Shown: one piece after another, positions 15,851 through 24,498 of the stretch
Position numbering within the stretch: position 1 is the stretch's first letter
How the letters are laid out: each line of letters opens with the position of its first letter
Source of the DNA: Candidatus Yaniella excrementavium
GTDB taxonomy: Bacteria; Actinomycetota; Actinomycetes; Actinomycetales; Micrococcaceae
NCBI GenBank assembly: GCA_019115865.1
Contig: DXCT01000054.1
Span: 29,848 to 93,847 of the forward strand
Direction of reading: 5' to 3'
Length of the DNA: 64,000 nucleotides
Position numbers and translations under genes: made by a program
Notes under the pieces: model-generated
The model's database searches: none
What the model saw: only the letters and a program-made list of their open reading frames with translations
Told to the model about the DNA's origin: nothing

Positions 15851-16528
15851 ATGGATTTAGACGTATTGCGCAACGCACCGCTCTTCACCCACCTCGACGA
15901 GGAAGTGTTCAGCGCTCTGACCGCCGAGCTGACTGAAGTTGAGCTTTCCCGCGGCGCCTCAGTATTCCACGAAGGTGACGATGGGGATCAGCTATACGTC
16001 ATTTTGTCCGGAAAGATTAAACTTGGTCGCACAGCCCCTGACGGTCGCGAAAACCTGCTGGCCATTCTCGGCCCCGGAGAAGTTTTCGGCGAGATGGCGC
16101 TCTTCAACCCCGCGCCTCGCTCTGCATCAGCTACCGCAGTCTCTGCGACCAGCTTGGCCGGCTTGCGCCACGAAAACCTCCGGAAGGTGATTTACTCCTC
16201 ACCAGAAGTCTCCATGCAGCTTCTCGGAGCTTTGGCCCGTCGTCTTTCCCGGACCAATGAGTCCCTGGCTGACTTGGTCTTTTCAGATGTCCCAGGACGT
16301 GTCGCCAAGGCTCTACTGGATCTAGCCGATCGCTTTGGCCGCCCAACTGCTGACGGCCTCCTGGTGGCTCATGACCTCACCCAGGAAGAGTTGGCGCAGC
16401 TCGTTGGTGCCTCACGTGAAACCGTCAACAAAGCACTTGCTGAATTCGTTCAGCGTGACTGGTTGCGTTTGGAAAACCGCGCCGTCATCGTCTTGGATCT
16501 GCAGCGTTTACGCCAGCGCGCACGCTAG
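15851..16528 (+). CDS. glxR: Crp/Fnr family regulator, GlxR-like
   Basis: The 225-aa protein has the GlxR/Crp architecture. The cyclic-nucleotide-binding domain is at residues 10-125 with the cAMP pocket GEVFGEMALFNPAPRSASATA, followed by the dimerisation helix and a winged helix-turn-helix with LTQEELAQLVGASRETVNKAL as recognition helix. In actinobacteria GlxR is a global cAMP-responsive regulator of carbon metabolism, including acetate genes. The near-consensus site at the acs promoter in this window is consistent with that. A 25-bp perfect palindrome lies just downstream. Confidence 0.93.
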   Translation: MDLDVLRNAPLFTHLDEEVFSALTAELTEVELSRGASVFHEGDDGDQLYVILSGKIKLGRTAPDGRENLLAILGPGEVFGEMALFNPAPRSASATAVSATSLAGLRHENLRKVIYSSPEVSMQLLGALARRLSRTNESLADLVFSDVPGRVAKALLDLADRFGRPTADGLLVAHDLTQEELAQLVGASRETVNKALAEFVQRDWLRLENRAVIVLDLQRLRQRAR

Positions 16529-16538
16529 TCATAACGAG

Positions 16539-16590
16539 CGTTAAACGCGGATGAGTCGAAGGCTTGCCTTCGACTCATCCGCGTTTAACG
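16539..16590. terminator. Perfect 25-bp palindrome, bidirectional terminator
   Basis: CGTTAAACGCGGATGAGTCG... pairs with its exact reverse complement over 25 bp with only a 2-nt TT loop. It lies between convergent glxR and ridA. There is no long T run, so intrinsic termination may be helped by the TTTAAC end of the stem. Confidence 0.75.
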
Positions 16591-16609
16591 TACTTGTTGC
16601 ATTGTGGAA

Positions 16610-17074
16610 TTAGTCGGTGACCTTGACGATCATTTCAACTTCTACCGGAGCATTCATCGGCAGCATCGCAACGCCTACGGCTGAACGTGCATGTGTTCCC
16701 TTGTCCTGAAAGATGTGACTTAAGAACTCTGATGCACCGTTGACAACAATATGTTGCTCAGCAAAATCTGAAGCCGATGAGACGAAGCCCACGACTTTAG
16801 TAATCTGGGAGATTTTATCCAGGTCGCCGATTTCTGCTTTAATCGCGGCCAAAGCGTTCAGAACACAGGTACGCGCTAGTCCGGCGGCATCTTCGACACT
16901 TACTGTGTCACCAACTTTGCCCGTCCCGGCAAGTTTACCCTCATCCAGGGGGAGCTGCCCTGAGGTGTATACATTGTCACCATCGCGCATGGTCGGAACA
17001 TATGCGGCAAGCGGCTTACCAACTGCGGGCAGGGTGTAACCGGCTTCTTCAATGCGCTGTTCAATAACGGACAT
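16610..17074 (-). CDS. RidA family protein
   Basis: RidA proteins hydrolyse reactive enamine/imine intermediates released by PLP enzymes. The 154-aa product shows the family C-terminus RSAVGVAMLPMNAPVEVEM, with the conserved Arg of the active site, and GQLPLDEGKLAG near the N-terminus. It is longer than E. coli RidA (128 aa) and resembles the actinobacterial subgroup. The ATG 17074 has GGAG 5 nt upstream. It follows the DUF4177 gene with a 12-nt gap, so they are an operon. Confidence 0.9.
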   Translation of the reverse strand: MSVIEQRIEEAGYTLPAVGKPLAAYVPTMRDGDNVYTSGQLPLDEGKLAGTGKVGDTVSVEDAAGLARTCVLNALAAIKAEIGDLDKISQITKVVGFVSSASDFAEQHIVVNGASEFLSHIFQDKGTHARSAVGVAMLPMNAPVEVEMIVKVTD

Positions 17075-17086
17075 ATCGCTCCTTCG

Positions 17087-17251
17087 TTAGGCTTTCGGAC
17101 GCTTCAAATACGCTACGGGGGCGTTACCATCTGGACCAGGGATAACGGTGACTAATTCCCAGCCGTCATCACCCCACTGATCAAGAATTTGTTTCGTTGC
17201 ATGGATCACCAATGGAAGAGTGGCGTATTCCCACTTCTGTGTATTACTCAT
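17087..17251 (-). CDS. DUF4177 domain-containing small protein
   Basis: This 54-aa ORF is below the track's cutoff. It reads MSNTQKWEYATLPLVIH, then ILDQWGDDGWELVTVIPGP and ends AYLKRPKA. The 'WEY...L...GWELVTV' pattern is that of DUF4177, a small domain of unknown function often found next to ridA in Actinomycetota. It is divergent from the penicillin-binding protein and precedes ridA by 12 nt. No function is known. Confidence 0.85.
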   Translation of the reverse strand: MSNTQKWEYATLPLVIHATKQILDQWGDDGWELVTVIPGPDGNAPVAYLKRPKA

Positions 17252-17320
17252 ACGTTAACCGTATCTTGCGCCGAGAGCTTTGGAACAGATTTGATCTTGT
17301 TGATCCGGTAGACTCCTCGC

Positions 17321-19579
17321 ATGGCCAAAACGACGTCCTCAGGTACTTCTGTGCTTAAAAGCAACTCCGTGCTGTCGAAACTGCTCGCATTCTTTGGTAT
17401 CTCAGCCTTGCTGGGCGCCATTGGTGCAGGCATGATGCTTCCGGCCGGAATGCTGACAGGAGCAGCTTCACAAGTCGGCACCGAGATGCTCGATAAGCTC
17501 CCAGCAGAACTCAACGAAGAACCCATGTCCACGCCGTCTTCCATTTTAGACCAGGACGGCAACGAAATCGCGACCTTCTATGCTGAAGATCGGACCCCGG
17601 TGGAACTCGATCAGATCTCTGATCACATGATTGATGCGATCATCGCAATCGAAGACGAACGGTTTTACGATCACGGTGGTGTTGACGGCGAGGGCCTGGC
17701 TCGCGCGATGGTGCATAACGTCACCTCTGATACCCAGCAGGGCGCTTCTACGCTAACGCAGCAGTACGTCAACAACGTTTTGGTCAATTATCAGAATCTT
17801 AACGGTTTGCGCACTACCGTTTCCGGTACGAAAGAAATTCCGGATAAACTTCGCGAAATGAAGTTGGCCGTCGCCATCGAAAAAGACATGACCAAAGACG
17901 AAATTCTTGAGGGCTACCTCAATATCGTCCTGTTCTCTGGCCGAACCTATGGCGTCGAATCGGCAGCACGGCTCTTCTTCAACAAACCTGCGGCAGATCT
18001 CAATATTTCTGAGTCAGCCCTTCTGGCCGGACTTGTGCAGTCGCCCAACGCGCTGAATCCCGATACCAACCCAGAAGGTGCGATGCAGCGGCGTGATCTG
18101 GTACTGGGCAATATGTACCGGCAGGATCGCATCACCAAAGAAGAATATGACGAGGCTGTAGCTACAAACGTAGAAGACCAGTTGGACATGACACCACTGC
18201 CGTCGGGCTGTATGTATGCCAAAGACGGTTTCGAATACTTCTGTGACTATGTGCAGCGCCTGATACGGGCTGATCCAGCATTCGGCCCAGACGTCGACTC
18301 TCGTCAACGCATGCTCGACCGTGGTGGTTTGGAAATCACCACAACGTTGGATTCGGAACTGCAACAGGCTGCTATAGATACCGCCCAAGAAAATGTTCCA
18401 GCAGGCGAAAACGACGGTGTTGGTGCTTCGATCGTTACGGTCCAGCAAGAAACCGGCAACATCAAGACGATGGCGCAGAACACCGACTACACCGTGAACC
18501 CGGAGGTTGAGGGAGAAACCTCACTCAACTTCGGTGTCGACCAGTCCTGGGGCGGGGGCGGCGGTTTCCAAGCCGGCTCCACGCTGAAACCTTTCGTGGC
18601 GATGGCATGGATGGGCGCCGGAAACTCCATGCGAGACACGGTTGATGCCTCGCGCAATAACTATGATGACGCCCAGTTCCCCGCCTACTGTCTTGATGGC
18701 GGCTACGCCAAGATCGGTAGCGACGGCTGGCGTCCTCGAAACGCCATCGCTGATATGCACAAAACAATGCGCATGGATTACGGCCTCTACTGGTCTATTA
18801 ACACCGCTACAGTTGCTGCTGCCTATGAGACCGACCTGTGTTCAATCACAGATATCACCACCGCAGCCGGCATTGAAGGCGGCGCAACAGACGCCGGACC
18901 GCTTGATCCATCAAACCCATCGTTTGTCTTGGGTGCCTACGAGGTTTCCCCACTGACTATGGCCGCGGCGTACTCCACATTGGGTTCTGGTGGTACATAC
19001 TGTGAACCGCGCGCCATTGAGTCAATCGTTGACGCGCAAGGCGAAGAATACAGTGTTCCGCCGGTTCAGTGCTCACCTGGTTCGCTCAACCCGGAGAACA
19101 TTAAAGAGCTCAACAACACACTGACCCAACTGGCGGATGAGCGCATTTCTCAAGGCGAACTGGACTTCCCCATTGCAGGTAAAACCGGTACCAACAACTA
19201 TGAATCCTCAACCTGGTTTATCGGCTACACCTCAGATCTGTCGACCGCTTCGTGGGTTGGCAACTATCAGGGCATCGGTGCCGAGCACACGCTGCGTGGT
19301 TTAACCATTGGCGGCCGGTACTTCGAGGACGCTTGGGGCTCACTCGTAGCCGGTCCAATGTGGGTTGACTACATGAAAGTCGCCGGACCAAAATATGACA
19401 CCGAGCAGTTCCCTGAATTCGATGGTCCAACCGGCAACCCTCGCACCATGGAATCCAGTGGCGGCGGGTCATCTAACAACGATTCCAGTTCAGACTCTGA
19501 TTCTGATTCTGACGAGGATGAAGCTTCCGAGGAATCAACTCAGCAGAGCAATGATGAGTCTTCGGAAGACGAAGACTAG
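17321..19579 (+). CDS. Class A penicillin-binding protein (transglycosylase/transpeptidase)
   Basis: This bifunctional enzyme polymerises and cross-links peptidoglycan. The 752-aa protein has a cytoplasmic N-terminus, one transmembrane helix at about residues 22-48, a GT51 domain with EDERFYDHGGVDGEG and GASTLTQQYVNN, and a transpeptidase domain with the SxxK motif AGSTLKPF, SxN as WSINTA and KTG as AGKTGTNN. The last 50 residues are a low-complexity Ser/Asp/Glu tail (SSDSDSDSDEDEASEE); no PASTA domain is present. The stop overlaps the GTG of the metallophosphoesterase gene as TAGTG. Confidence 0.95.
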   Translation: MAKTTSSGTSVLKSNSVLSKLLAFFGISALLGAIGAGMMLPAGMLTGAASQVGTEMLDKLPAELNEEPMSTPSSILDQDGNEIATFYAEDRTPVELDQISDHMIDAIIAIEDERFYDHGGVDGEGLARAMVHNVTSDTQQGASTLTQQYVNNVLVNYQNLNGLRTTVSGTKEIPDKLREMKLAVAIEKDMTKDEILEGYLNIVLFSGRTYGVESAARLFFNKPAADLNISESALLAGLVQSPNALNPDTNPEGAMQRRDLVLGNMYRQDRITKEEYDEAVATNVEDQLDMTPLPSGCMYAKDGFEYFCDYVQRLIRADPAFGPDVDSRQRMLDRGGLEITTTLDSELQQAAIDTAQENVPAGENDGVGASIVTVQQETGNIKTMAQNTDYTVNPEVEGETSLNFGVDQSWGGGGGFQAGSTLKPFVAMAWMGAGNSMRDTVDASRNNYDDAQFPAYCLDGGYAKIGSDGWRPRNAIADMHKTMRMDYGLYWSINTATVAAAYETDLCSITDITTAAGIEGGATDAGPLDPSNPSFVLGAYEVSPLTMAAAYSTLGSGGTYCEPRAIESIVDAQGEEYSVPPVQCSPGSLNPENIKELNNTLTQLADERISQGELDFPIAGKTGTNNYESSTWFIGYTSDLSTASWVGNYQGIGAEHTLRGLTIGGRYFEDAWGSLVAGPMWVDYMKVAGPKYDTEQFPEFDGPTGNPRTMESSGGGSSNNDSSSDSDSDSDEDEASEESTQQSNDESSEDED

Positions 19580-20520
19580 TGTCTGAACCTTGGAAGTGGC
19601 CGCGCCGGCTTGCCTCTGGTGCGGCCAACCTCGGTCTCACAACAGCCCTGACCGGAGTCTCAGCCGCTGCCTTTGGCATCATTTCCGCACGCCAATTCGG
19701 GGTTCGCTATACGATCCTCCCGCTACTGCCCGAGGGCCACAAGCCCTTCCGTATCTTACATATCGGCGATATGCACCTGGTTGCAGGCGACCGCAAGAAA
19801 ATCAACTTTGTCCGAGGCCTCGCTGACCTGAAACCAGATCTGGTCGTAAACACCGGAGATAACCCAGGAGGAGCAGACGCCATTGAAGACGTCGCCGAAG
19901 CCCTCTCGCCCCTCCTGCACACCCCGGGGGTATTTGTTGCCGGCTCTAATGACTTTTACGGCCCAAAACCTGCCAACCCACTGCGCTATCTGCGCGCACC
20001 CTCAGAATTTCACGACGATCCCGAAACCCTGCAAGCCATTGATGTGGGCACGATGTTTGACGCCTTCACCCGAACTGGCCACTGGCACCAAATCGGTAAT
20101 ACATCGATAACCTTGCCCGTACGCAGCGACCTCAGCATCAATTTTGCGGGCACGCACGATGCACATATGCAGGCTGACGCCTGGCCGGGTTTTGACGCCA
20201 GTGATGCAGCCGTGCCGTTACGTATTGCGGTCACGCACGCCCCGTATCGGCGAGTCCTCGATGCAGCTGTTGCTGATGGAGCCGACCTTATTCTCGCCGG
20301 GCACACCCACGGCGGACAAGTAGCGCTGCCCCACTACGGGGCAATCGTATCGAACTGTGATCTGCCGACCGGTTTAGCCGCGTCCCTGTTCAGATGGCGG
20401 TCCCGCGGCCAATCCGGGCTCGTCAACGTAACAGCAGGTATCGGAACCTCGCCAAAAGTCCCAATACGCACCTTCTGCCCACCAGAAGCGGTAGTCCTAG
20501 ACCTGGTCGCCCAAGGTTAG
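19579..20520 (+). CDS. Metallophosphoesterase
   Basis: The 313-aa protein is a calcineurin-like phosphoesterase of the YkuE/YaeI type. Metal-binding motifs are HIGDMHLVAGD, NTGDNPGG, AGSNDFYG, ITHAPY-like VTHAPYRRV and AGHTHGGQ. A hydrophobic segment near residues 15-35 suggests membrane association. In Actinomycetota it regularly follows the class A PBP gene, and here it starts at a GTG overlapping that gene's stop. Its substrate is unknown; related YkuE acts on membrane lipids or is implicated at the envelope. The 3' end overlaps purC by 4 nt. Confidence 0.9.
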   Translation: MSEPWKWPRRLASGAANLGLTTALTGVSAAAFGIISARQFGVRYTILPLLPEGHKPFRILHIGDMHLVAGDRKKINFVRGLADLKPDLVVNTGDNPGGADAIEDVAEALSPLLHTPGVFVAGSNDFYGPKPANPLRYLRAPSEFHDDPETLQAIDVGTMFDAFTRTGHWHQIGNTSITLPVRSDLSINFAGTHDAHMQADAWPGFDASDAAVPLRIAVTHAPYRRVLDAAVADGADLILAGHTHGGQVALPHYGAIVSNCDLPTGLAASLFRWRSRGQSGLVNVTAGIGTSPKVPIRTFCPPEAVVLDLVAQG

Positions 20521-21416
20521 TTGAACTCTCGACCGGTCAAGCGCCGAAACGCTTCGAGGTAGCGTTGTGCTGTTTTCTCGACGATCTCAGCTGGAAGTTC
20601 GGGGGGCGGCGTATCCGATGCCTGATCCCATCCGGACGCCTCCGAAGCCAGCCAGTCGCGCACAAACTGCTTGTCGAATGATTCCTGCGCCTGCCCCGGA
20701 CGGTACAGTTCCGCGTCCCAAAACCGGGAGGAATCTGGCGTTAAGACTTCGTCCCCAAGGGTCATGACACCGTGTTCATCGAGACCATACTCCACTTTGG
20801 TATCGGCCAAGATAATACCTGCCTCCCGGGCGATTCGCTCTGCGGTGGTATACAGCTGCAAGGTCTTGAAACGAATATCGTCTGCTGCTTGTTGGCCGAT
20901 ACGTTCCGTCAGCTGGCCAAAACTAATATTCTCGTCGTGATCCCCGACAGCAGCTTTGGCCGAGGGCGTGAAGATCGAGGGTTCAAGTTTCGAGCCGTCC
21001 ACAAGACCTTCCGGCAGTGAAATACCAGTTACGCCACCGCTAGTGCGGTATTCCGCAAGTCCGGAACCTGTGAGATATCCGCGCGCGATCGCCTCAATTG
21101 GAAACATGTCCAAGCGTTTAACGACCATGGCTCGCCCCTCAACGGCAGCAGGTACCTCGGTGGAAACCACATGGTTGGCTATATCGAGCTCGTCCGCCAG
21201 GCGCTCGAACCACCACAGCGAAAGCTGCGTCAGAATCTTGCCTTTGTCAGGAATACCCGGAGCCAGAATGTGGTCAAAAGCCGAGATCCGATCAGTGGCC
21301 ACGACTAAGAGGGTGTCGGAAGTGCCCGGCGCACAGTCTGCAGGTTCATAGAGATTCCGGACTTTTCCAGAATAGATGTGGCGCCAGCCCGGAAGTTGCA
21401 CTGCAGTATCAGTCAT
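20517..21416 (-). CDS. purC: Phosphoribosylaminoimidazole-succinocarboxamide synthase
   Basis: PurC (SAICAR synthetase) joins aspartate to CAIR in purine synthesis. The 299-aa protein has the family start HIYSGKVRNLYE, then TDRISAFDHILAPGIPDKG, VVKRLDMFPIEAIARGYLTGSG and ADTKVEYGLDEHG. Length and motifs are normal for the long form. It lies 3 nt downstream of purD on the same strand, so both are one operon. Confidence 0.97.
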   Translation of the reverse strand: MTDTAVQLPGWRHIYSGKVRNLYEPADCAPGTSDTLLVVATDRISAFDHILAPGIPDKGKILTQLSLWWFERLADELDIANHVVSTEVPAAVEGRAMVVKRLDMFPIEAIARGYLTGSGLAEYRTSGGVTGISLPEGLVDGSKLEPSIFTPSAKAAVGDHDENISFGQLTERIGQQAADDIRFKTLQLYTTAERIAREAGIILADTKVEYGLDEHGVMTLGDEVLTPDSSRFWDAELYRPGQAQESFDKQFVRDWLASEASGWDQASDTPPPELPAEIVEKTAQRYLEAFRRLTGREFN

Positions 21417-21419
21417 GGC

Positions 21420-22703
21420 CTAGGCTCCTGGAATCGTAATGTCGCCGTTGATGGCTTTGGCCGCGATATCTGTGCGGTAATGACCGTTGGGTACAGAAAT
21501 GTGTTCAACCGCGGCATAGGCTGTGTCGCGGGCTGCGCTCAGATTTTCACCGGTAGCAACCACGGTCAACAGACGTCCCCCCGACGCTGTGAACTCACCG
21601 CTGGATCCAGCAGTCGTGCCGGCATGCAGAATAGAGACGCCCTCGCGTTTGGCGGCCTCGGCGACGCCAGTGATCTGGGCACCGGCCTGTGGCGCTTCCG
21701 GGTAGCCTTCAGCTGCCATAACCACACCTACAGCGCTGTGATCGTGGAAGGTAATGGTTGGGAAGGTGGCGCGCAGTTTGCCATCCGCAGCAGCCTTGAG
21801 CAATTGACCAAGCGGCGTCTCAAGTCGCGCCAGCACCGGCTGGGTCTCCGGATCGCCAAAACGGGCATTAAACTCAATAACCTGAATGCCCTTGTCGGTA
21901 ACAGTCAGACCGCAGTACAACACCCCGGTGAATGGCGTACCACGCTCAGCCATCTCGCTTAACACCGGACGAGCGACTTGCTCCATCACGTCGTCAGTAA
22001 AGTTTTCTGGGAGCCACTCGAGCGGCGTGTACGCGCCCATCCCTCCGGTGTTGGCGCCCTGGTCATCATTGAAGACCCGTTTAAAGTCCTGAGCAGGCGT
22101 CATTGCCACACCATCAGTACCATCAGCGATCACAAACACCGAAACCTCGGGGCCTTCAAGAAACTCCTCGACCAAGACCGGGTCGCCACCTGAAAAAATG
22201 TCTCGGCCATGTGCAATAGCTGCGTCACGGTCGGAGGTCACGATCACGCCTTTACCGGCGGCCAATCCGTCATCTTTAACTACATACGGTGCACCGAATT
22301 CGTCGAGGGCAGCTTCGAGCTGTTCCAAGCTCACCGCAGTTTTCGCGTCGCCGGTTGGCACACCAGCGGCATGCATTATGTCTTTGGCAAATGCCTTGGA
22401 CGATTCCAATTTTGCGGCCTGGTGCGTCGGCCCAAAAACCGCGAAACCTGCGGCCTGCAGCGCATTCGTCACGCCAGCAGCCAGCAGGGCTTCGGGTCCA
22501 ACAACCACAAGATCCGGTTGGAGTTCCTGGCAGAGTTCTACCACCAGCTGCGGCGAAGAGACATCAATTGGATAGACGGGAACTTCTTTGGCGATTCCGG
22601 CATTGCCGGGCGCACAGCGCACTTCGGATACCAGCGGATCGGCGCGAAGGGCTTGCACAATTGCGTGTTCACGGCCACCTGGGCCCAAGACTAATGTTTT
22701 CAC
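21420..22703 (-). CDS. purD: Phosphoribosylamine-glycine ligase
   Basis: PurD makes GAR from phosphoribosylamine, glycine and ATP. The 427-aa protein begins MKTLVLGPGGREHAIVQAL and has the ATP-grasp motifs VVKDDGLAAGKGV, EEFLEGPEVSVFVIADG and the metal-binding IEFNARFGDPETQ. It is upstream of purC with a 3-nt gap. The opposite strand carries an open frame over much of its length, a codon-usage shadow. Divergent from a small membrane protein gene. Confidence 0.97.
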   Translation of the reverse strand: MKTLVLGPGGREHAIVQALRADPLVSEVRCAPGNAGIAKEVPVYPIDVSSPQLVVELCQELQPDLVVVGPEALLAAGVTNALQAAGFAVFGPTHQAAKLESSKAFAKDIMHAAGVPTGDAKTAVSLEQLEAALDEFGAPYVVKDDGLAAGKGVIVTSDRDAAIAHGRDIFSGGDPVLVEEFLEGPEVSVFVIADGTDGVAMTPAQDFKRVFNDDQGANTGGMGAYTPLEWLPENFTDDVMEQVARPVLSEMAERGTPFTGVLYCGLTVTDKGIQVIEFNARFGDPETQPVLARLETPLGQLLKAAADGKLRATFPTITFHDHSAVGVVMAAEGYPEAPQAGAQITGVAEAAKREGVSILHAGTTAGSSGEFTASGGRLLTVVATGENLSAARDTAYAAVEHISVPNGHYRTDIAAKAINGDITIPGA

Positions 22704-22798
22704 GCCTCTTAGCGTAGTCGTTCCTACACGGTTGTTGGTCGGTGTGTCTGAAATTTATGGAAACGTGTGCAGCCCAGATACCGACTAGACTACGATGC

Positions 22799-23041
22799 AT
22801 GGCATTCCAACGACACCATTTACCCTATGGTCGCGGTCCAGGTCTGCCCCGGTGGCTTCGGATCGTCTATTTATGGCTCATGATCGCGCTAGGCAGCTCC
22901 TTTGTTTCGTGGGTTGGTTTCCGTGCTTTCGTCGGTGCGACCCGCGGCGACATGATCCCGGCACTGCTCTCGTTGGGCATCGGCGCACTGGCCGCGACGA
23001 TCACCACCTGGGCCATCTATCGTCGCAAGTCCAAACGTTAG
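22799..23041 (+). CDS. Small two-helix membrane protein, unknown
   Basis: I take ATG 22799 (MAFQRHHLPYGRGPG) as start, giving 80 aa; the ORF track frame begins 19 codons earlier without a ribosome binding site. The protein has two predicted transmembrane helices, WLRIVYLWLMIALGSSFVSWVGF and DMIPALLSLGIGALAATITTWAIY, and a basic RRKSKR end. I do not recognise the family. Its TAG is embedded in the ribosome binding site of the asparaginase gene, which starts 7 nt later, so the two are coupled. Confidence 0.7.
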   Translation: MAFQRHHLPYGRGPGLPRWLRIVYLWLMIALGSSFVSWVGFRAFVGATRGDMIPALLSLGIGALAATITTWAIYRRKSKR

Positions 23042-23048
23042 GAGACTC

Positions 23049-24071
23049 ATGTCCGGACCGATTCGTGCCACTGATGTAGAGCAACTGGCCACAACTAGCC
23101 GAAACGGATTTATAGAGAACCGATTTTTTGGCTCGGCCGTCGTGGTGGACCCAGCAGGAGTCATTATCGCCGGCGTGGGTGATCCAGCGGCGGGAGTCTA
23201 CGGGCGCTCGGTCTTGAAACCTTTCCAGGCGATCGCATCGCTACGCTGCGGGGCAGATCTTGTCGGCGAGGGCCTAGCATTGGCGGCTGGTTCACACATC
23301 GGGTCCGCCTGGCACCAAGATATCGCCGCGGATGTGTTGGCGCAGGTTGGGTTGAGCGCCACTGACTTGAAATGCCCCGCCGGCTATCCATCATCGGCTT
23401 CCCAGGTTGCTGCGGCCGCTTTACAGATGGCCCCGATCCCATTAGAACGTACGCCGCTGGCACACAATTGTTCGGGCAAGCACGCGGGATTCTTAGCAGC
23501 CATGGTCGCCACCGACGCCGATCCGGCTACCTATTTGGACAGCGATGCACCTGTCCAAACCGAAGTGCTGCGTGTTTTGGAACAATACTGTGAAGCATCT
23601 ATCACCCACACCGGGGTGGACGGATGCGGCGCACCCACACCGGTGACGTCGCTTGCCGCGTTGGCCAGAGGTTTTAGCAAACTGGGACGCGCGGTACACG
23701 ACCGTAACGCCGAGCTCCCCGCGGCCATGGTCGCGCAGGCGATGCTGGACTATCCAGAAGCCGTGCAAGGAAAACACCGTCATGACACCGTGGTCCTCGA
23801 ATCTTTAGAGCTCATAACCAAAACCGGTGCGGATGGTATCGTGGCGATGGCTGCACCGAATGGAACTGCGGTTGCGGTTTCGATGATTGACTCAACCCAC
23901 CGTGCTTCACATCTTGTTGCACTGGTGCTGCTGGCCCAGTATGCACCGGACGCCGTTGCATTGGAGACCATGAGCGACGTTGTCGAACATATTGCGCCGC
24001 CCATTTATGGTGGCAACCAGCGGGTGGGCGGTATCAAATTGAGCCCGGCGGTACTGAGACTGTTGAACTAA
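23049..24071 (+). CDS. Asparaginase (Asparaginase_II, PF06089 family)
   Basis: The 340-aa protein belongs to the PF06089 asparaginase family, found in actinobacteria and rhizobia and unrelated to E. coli AnsA/AnsB. Typical segments are SVLKPFQAIASLRCGAD, AAGSHIGSAWHQD, CSGKHAGFLA, VDGCGAPTPVTSLAALARGF and EGKH-like VQGKHRHD. It should convert asparagine to aspartate and ammonia; aspartate is a substrate of PurC encoded nearby. It begins at ATG 23049 after AGGAG, coupled to the membrane protein gene, and is followed by the sterol-carrier gene. Confidence 0.88.
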   Translation: MSGPIRATDVEQLATTSRNGFIENRFFGSAVVVDPAGVIIAGVGDPAAGVYGRSVLKPFQAIASLRCGADLVGEGLALAAGSHIGSAWHQDIAADVLAQVGLSATDLKCPAGYPSSASQVAAAALQMAPIPLERTPLAHNCSGKHAGFLAAMVATDADPATYLDSDAPVQTEVLRVLEQYCEASITHTGVDGCGAPTPVTSLAALARGFSKLGRAVHDRNAELPAAMVAQAMLDYPEAVQGKHRHDTVVLESLELITKTGADGIVAMAAPNGTAVAVSMIDSTHRASHLVALVLLAQYAPDAVALETMSDVVEHIAPPIYGGNQRVGGIKLSPAVLRLLN

Positions 24072-24084
24072 GCCGGAGGCATTT

Positions 24085-24450
24085 GTGGCACGAAGAAAGA
24101 TCGACGTTACCAAGGGCGTGGCCGCGGTTCGGCAATGGGCTGCGGATCCCGCTGCAGCCGGAAGAAATGTTCGGGCAACGGCTGTCCGGTACTCGCTTGA
24201 AGAACTTGCAGCACTAGCACCTGGACGATCAGTTGAAGTACGCATCCCGCCGTTTGGCGTCACCCAGATCATCGATGGAACCGTTCATACTCGTGGCACG
24301 CCACCGGCAGTCATCGAAACTGATTCCGCCACGTGGCTAGCGTTGGTCACGGGCCGCGCGGCGTGGCACCACGCCGTTGAAGCAGGCAGCGTGGTTGCTT
24401 CCGGGCAGCGAACAGATTTGTCGTGGCTGTTACCTTTGGTCAAACTATAA
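24085..24450 (+). CDS. Sterol carrier family protein
   Basis: The 121-aa product matches the actinobacterial sterol-carrier-protein-like family, beginning MARRKIDVTKGVAAVRQW and ending with WHHAVEAGSVVASGQRTDLSWLLPLV, the SCP-2 C-terminal pattern. These proteins have an SCP-2 fold; no sterol ligand has been shown. Start is GTG 24085, preceded by GGAGG. It usually neighbours purF in Actinomycetota, as here. Function is unknown. Confidence 0.82.
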   Translation: MARRKIDVTKGVAAVRQWAADPAAAGRNVRATAVRYSLEELAALAPGRSVEVRIPPFGVTQIIDGTVHTRGTPPAVIETDSATWLALVTGRAAWHHAVEAGSVVASGQRTDLSWLLPLVKL

Positions 24451-24498
24451 CCAGACTTGCGAGTAACCTCTACGACAGGCGCTAGAATGAAGGGCACT

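Noticed and set aside
19460-19575. Ser/Asp repeat at the end of the PBP gene as a tandem repeat element
   Set aside because: The TCTGATTCTGAT run is a short low-complexity coding stretch, common in PBP tails, with no repeat structure beyond it.
22742-22798. First 19 codons of the 99-aa membrane protein ORF
   Set aside because: There is no ribosome binding site, and the sequence lies in the promoter region shared with purD.
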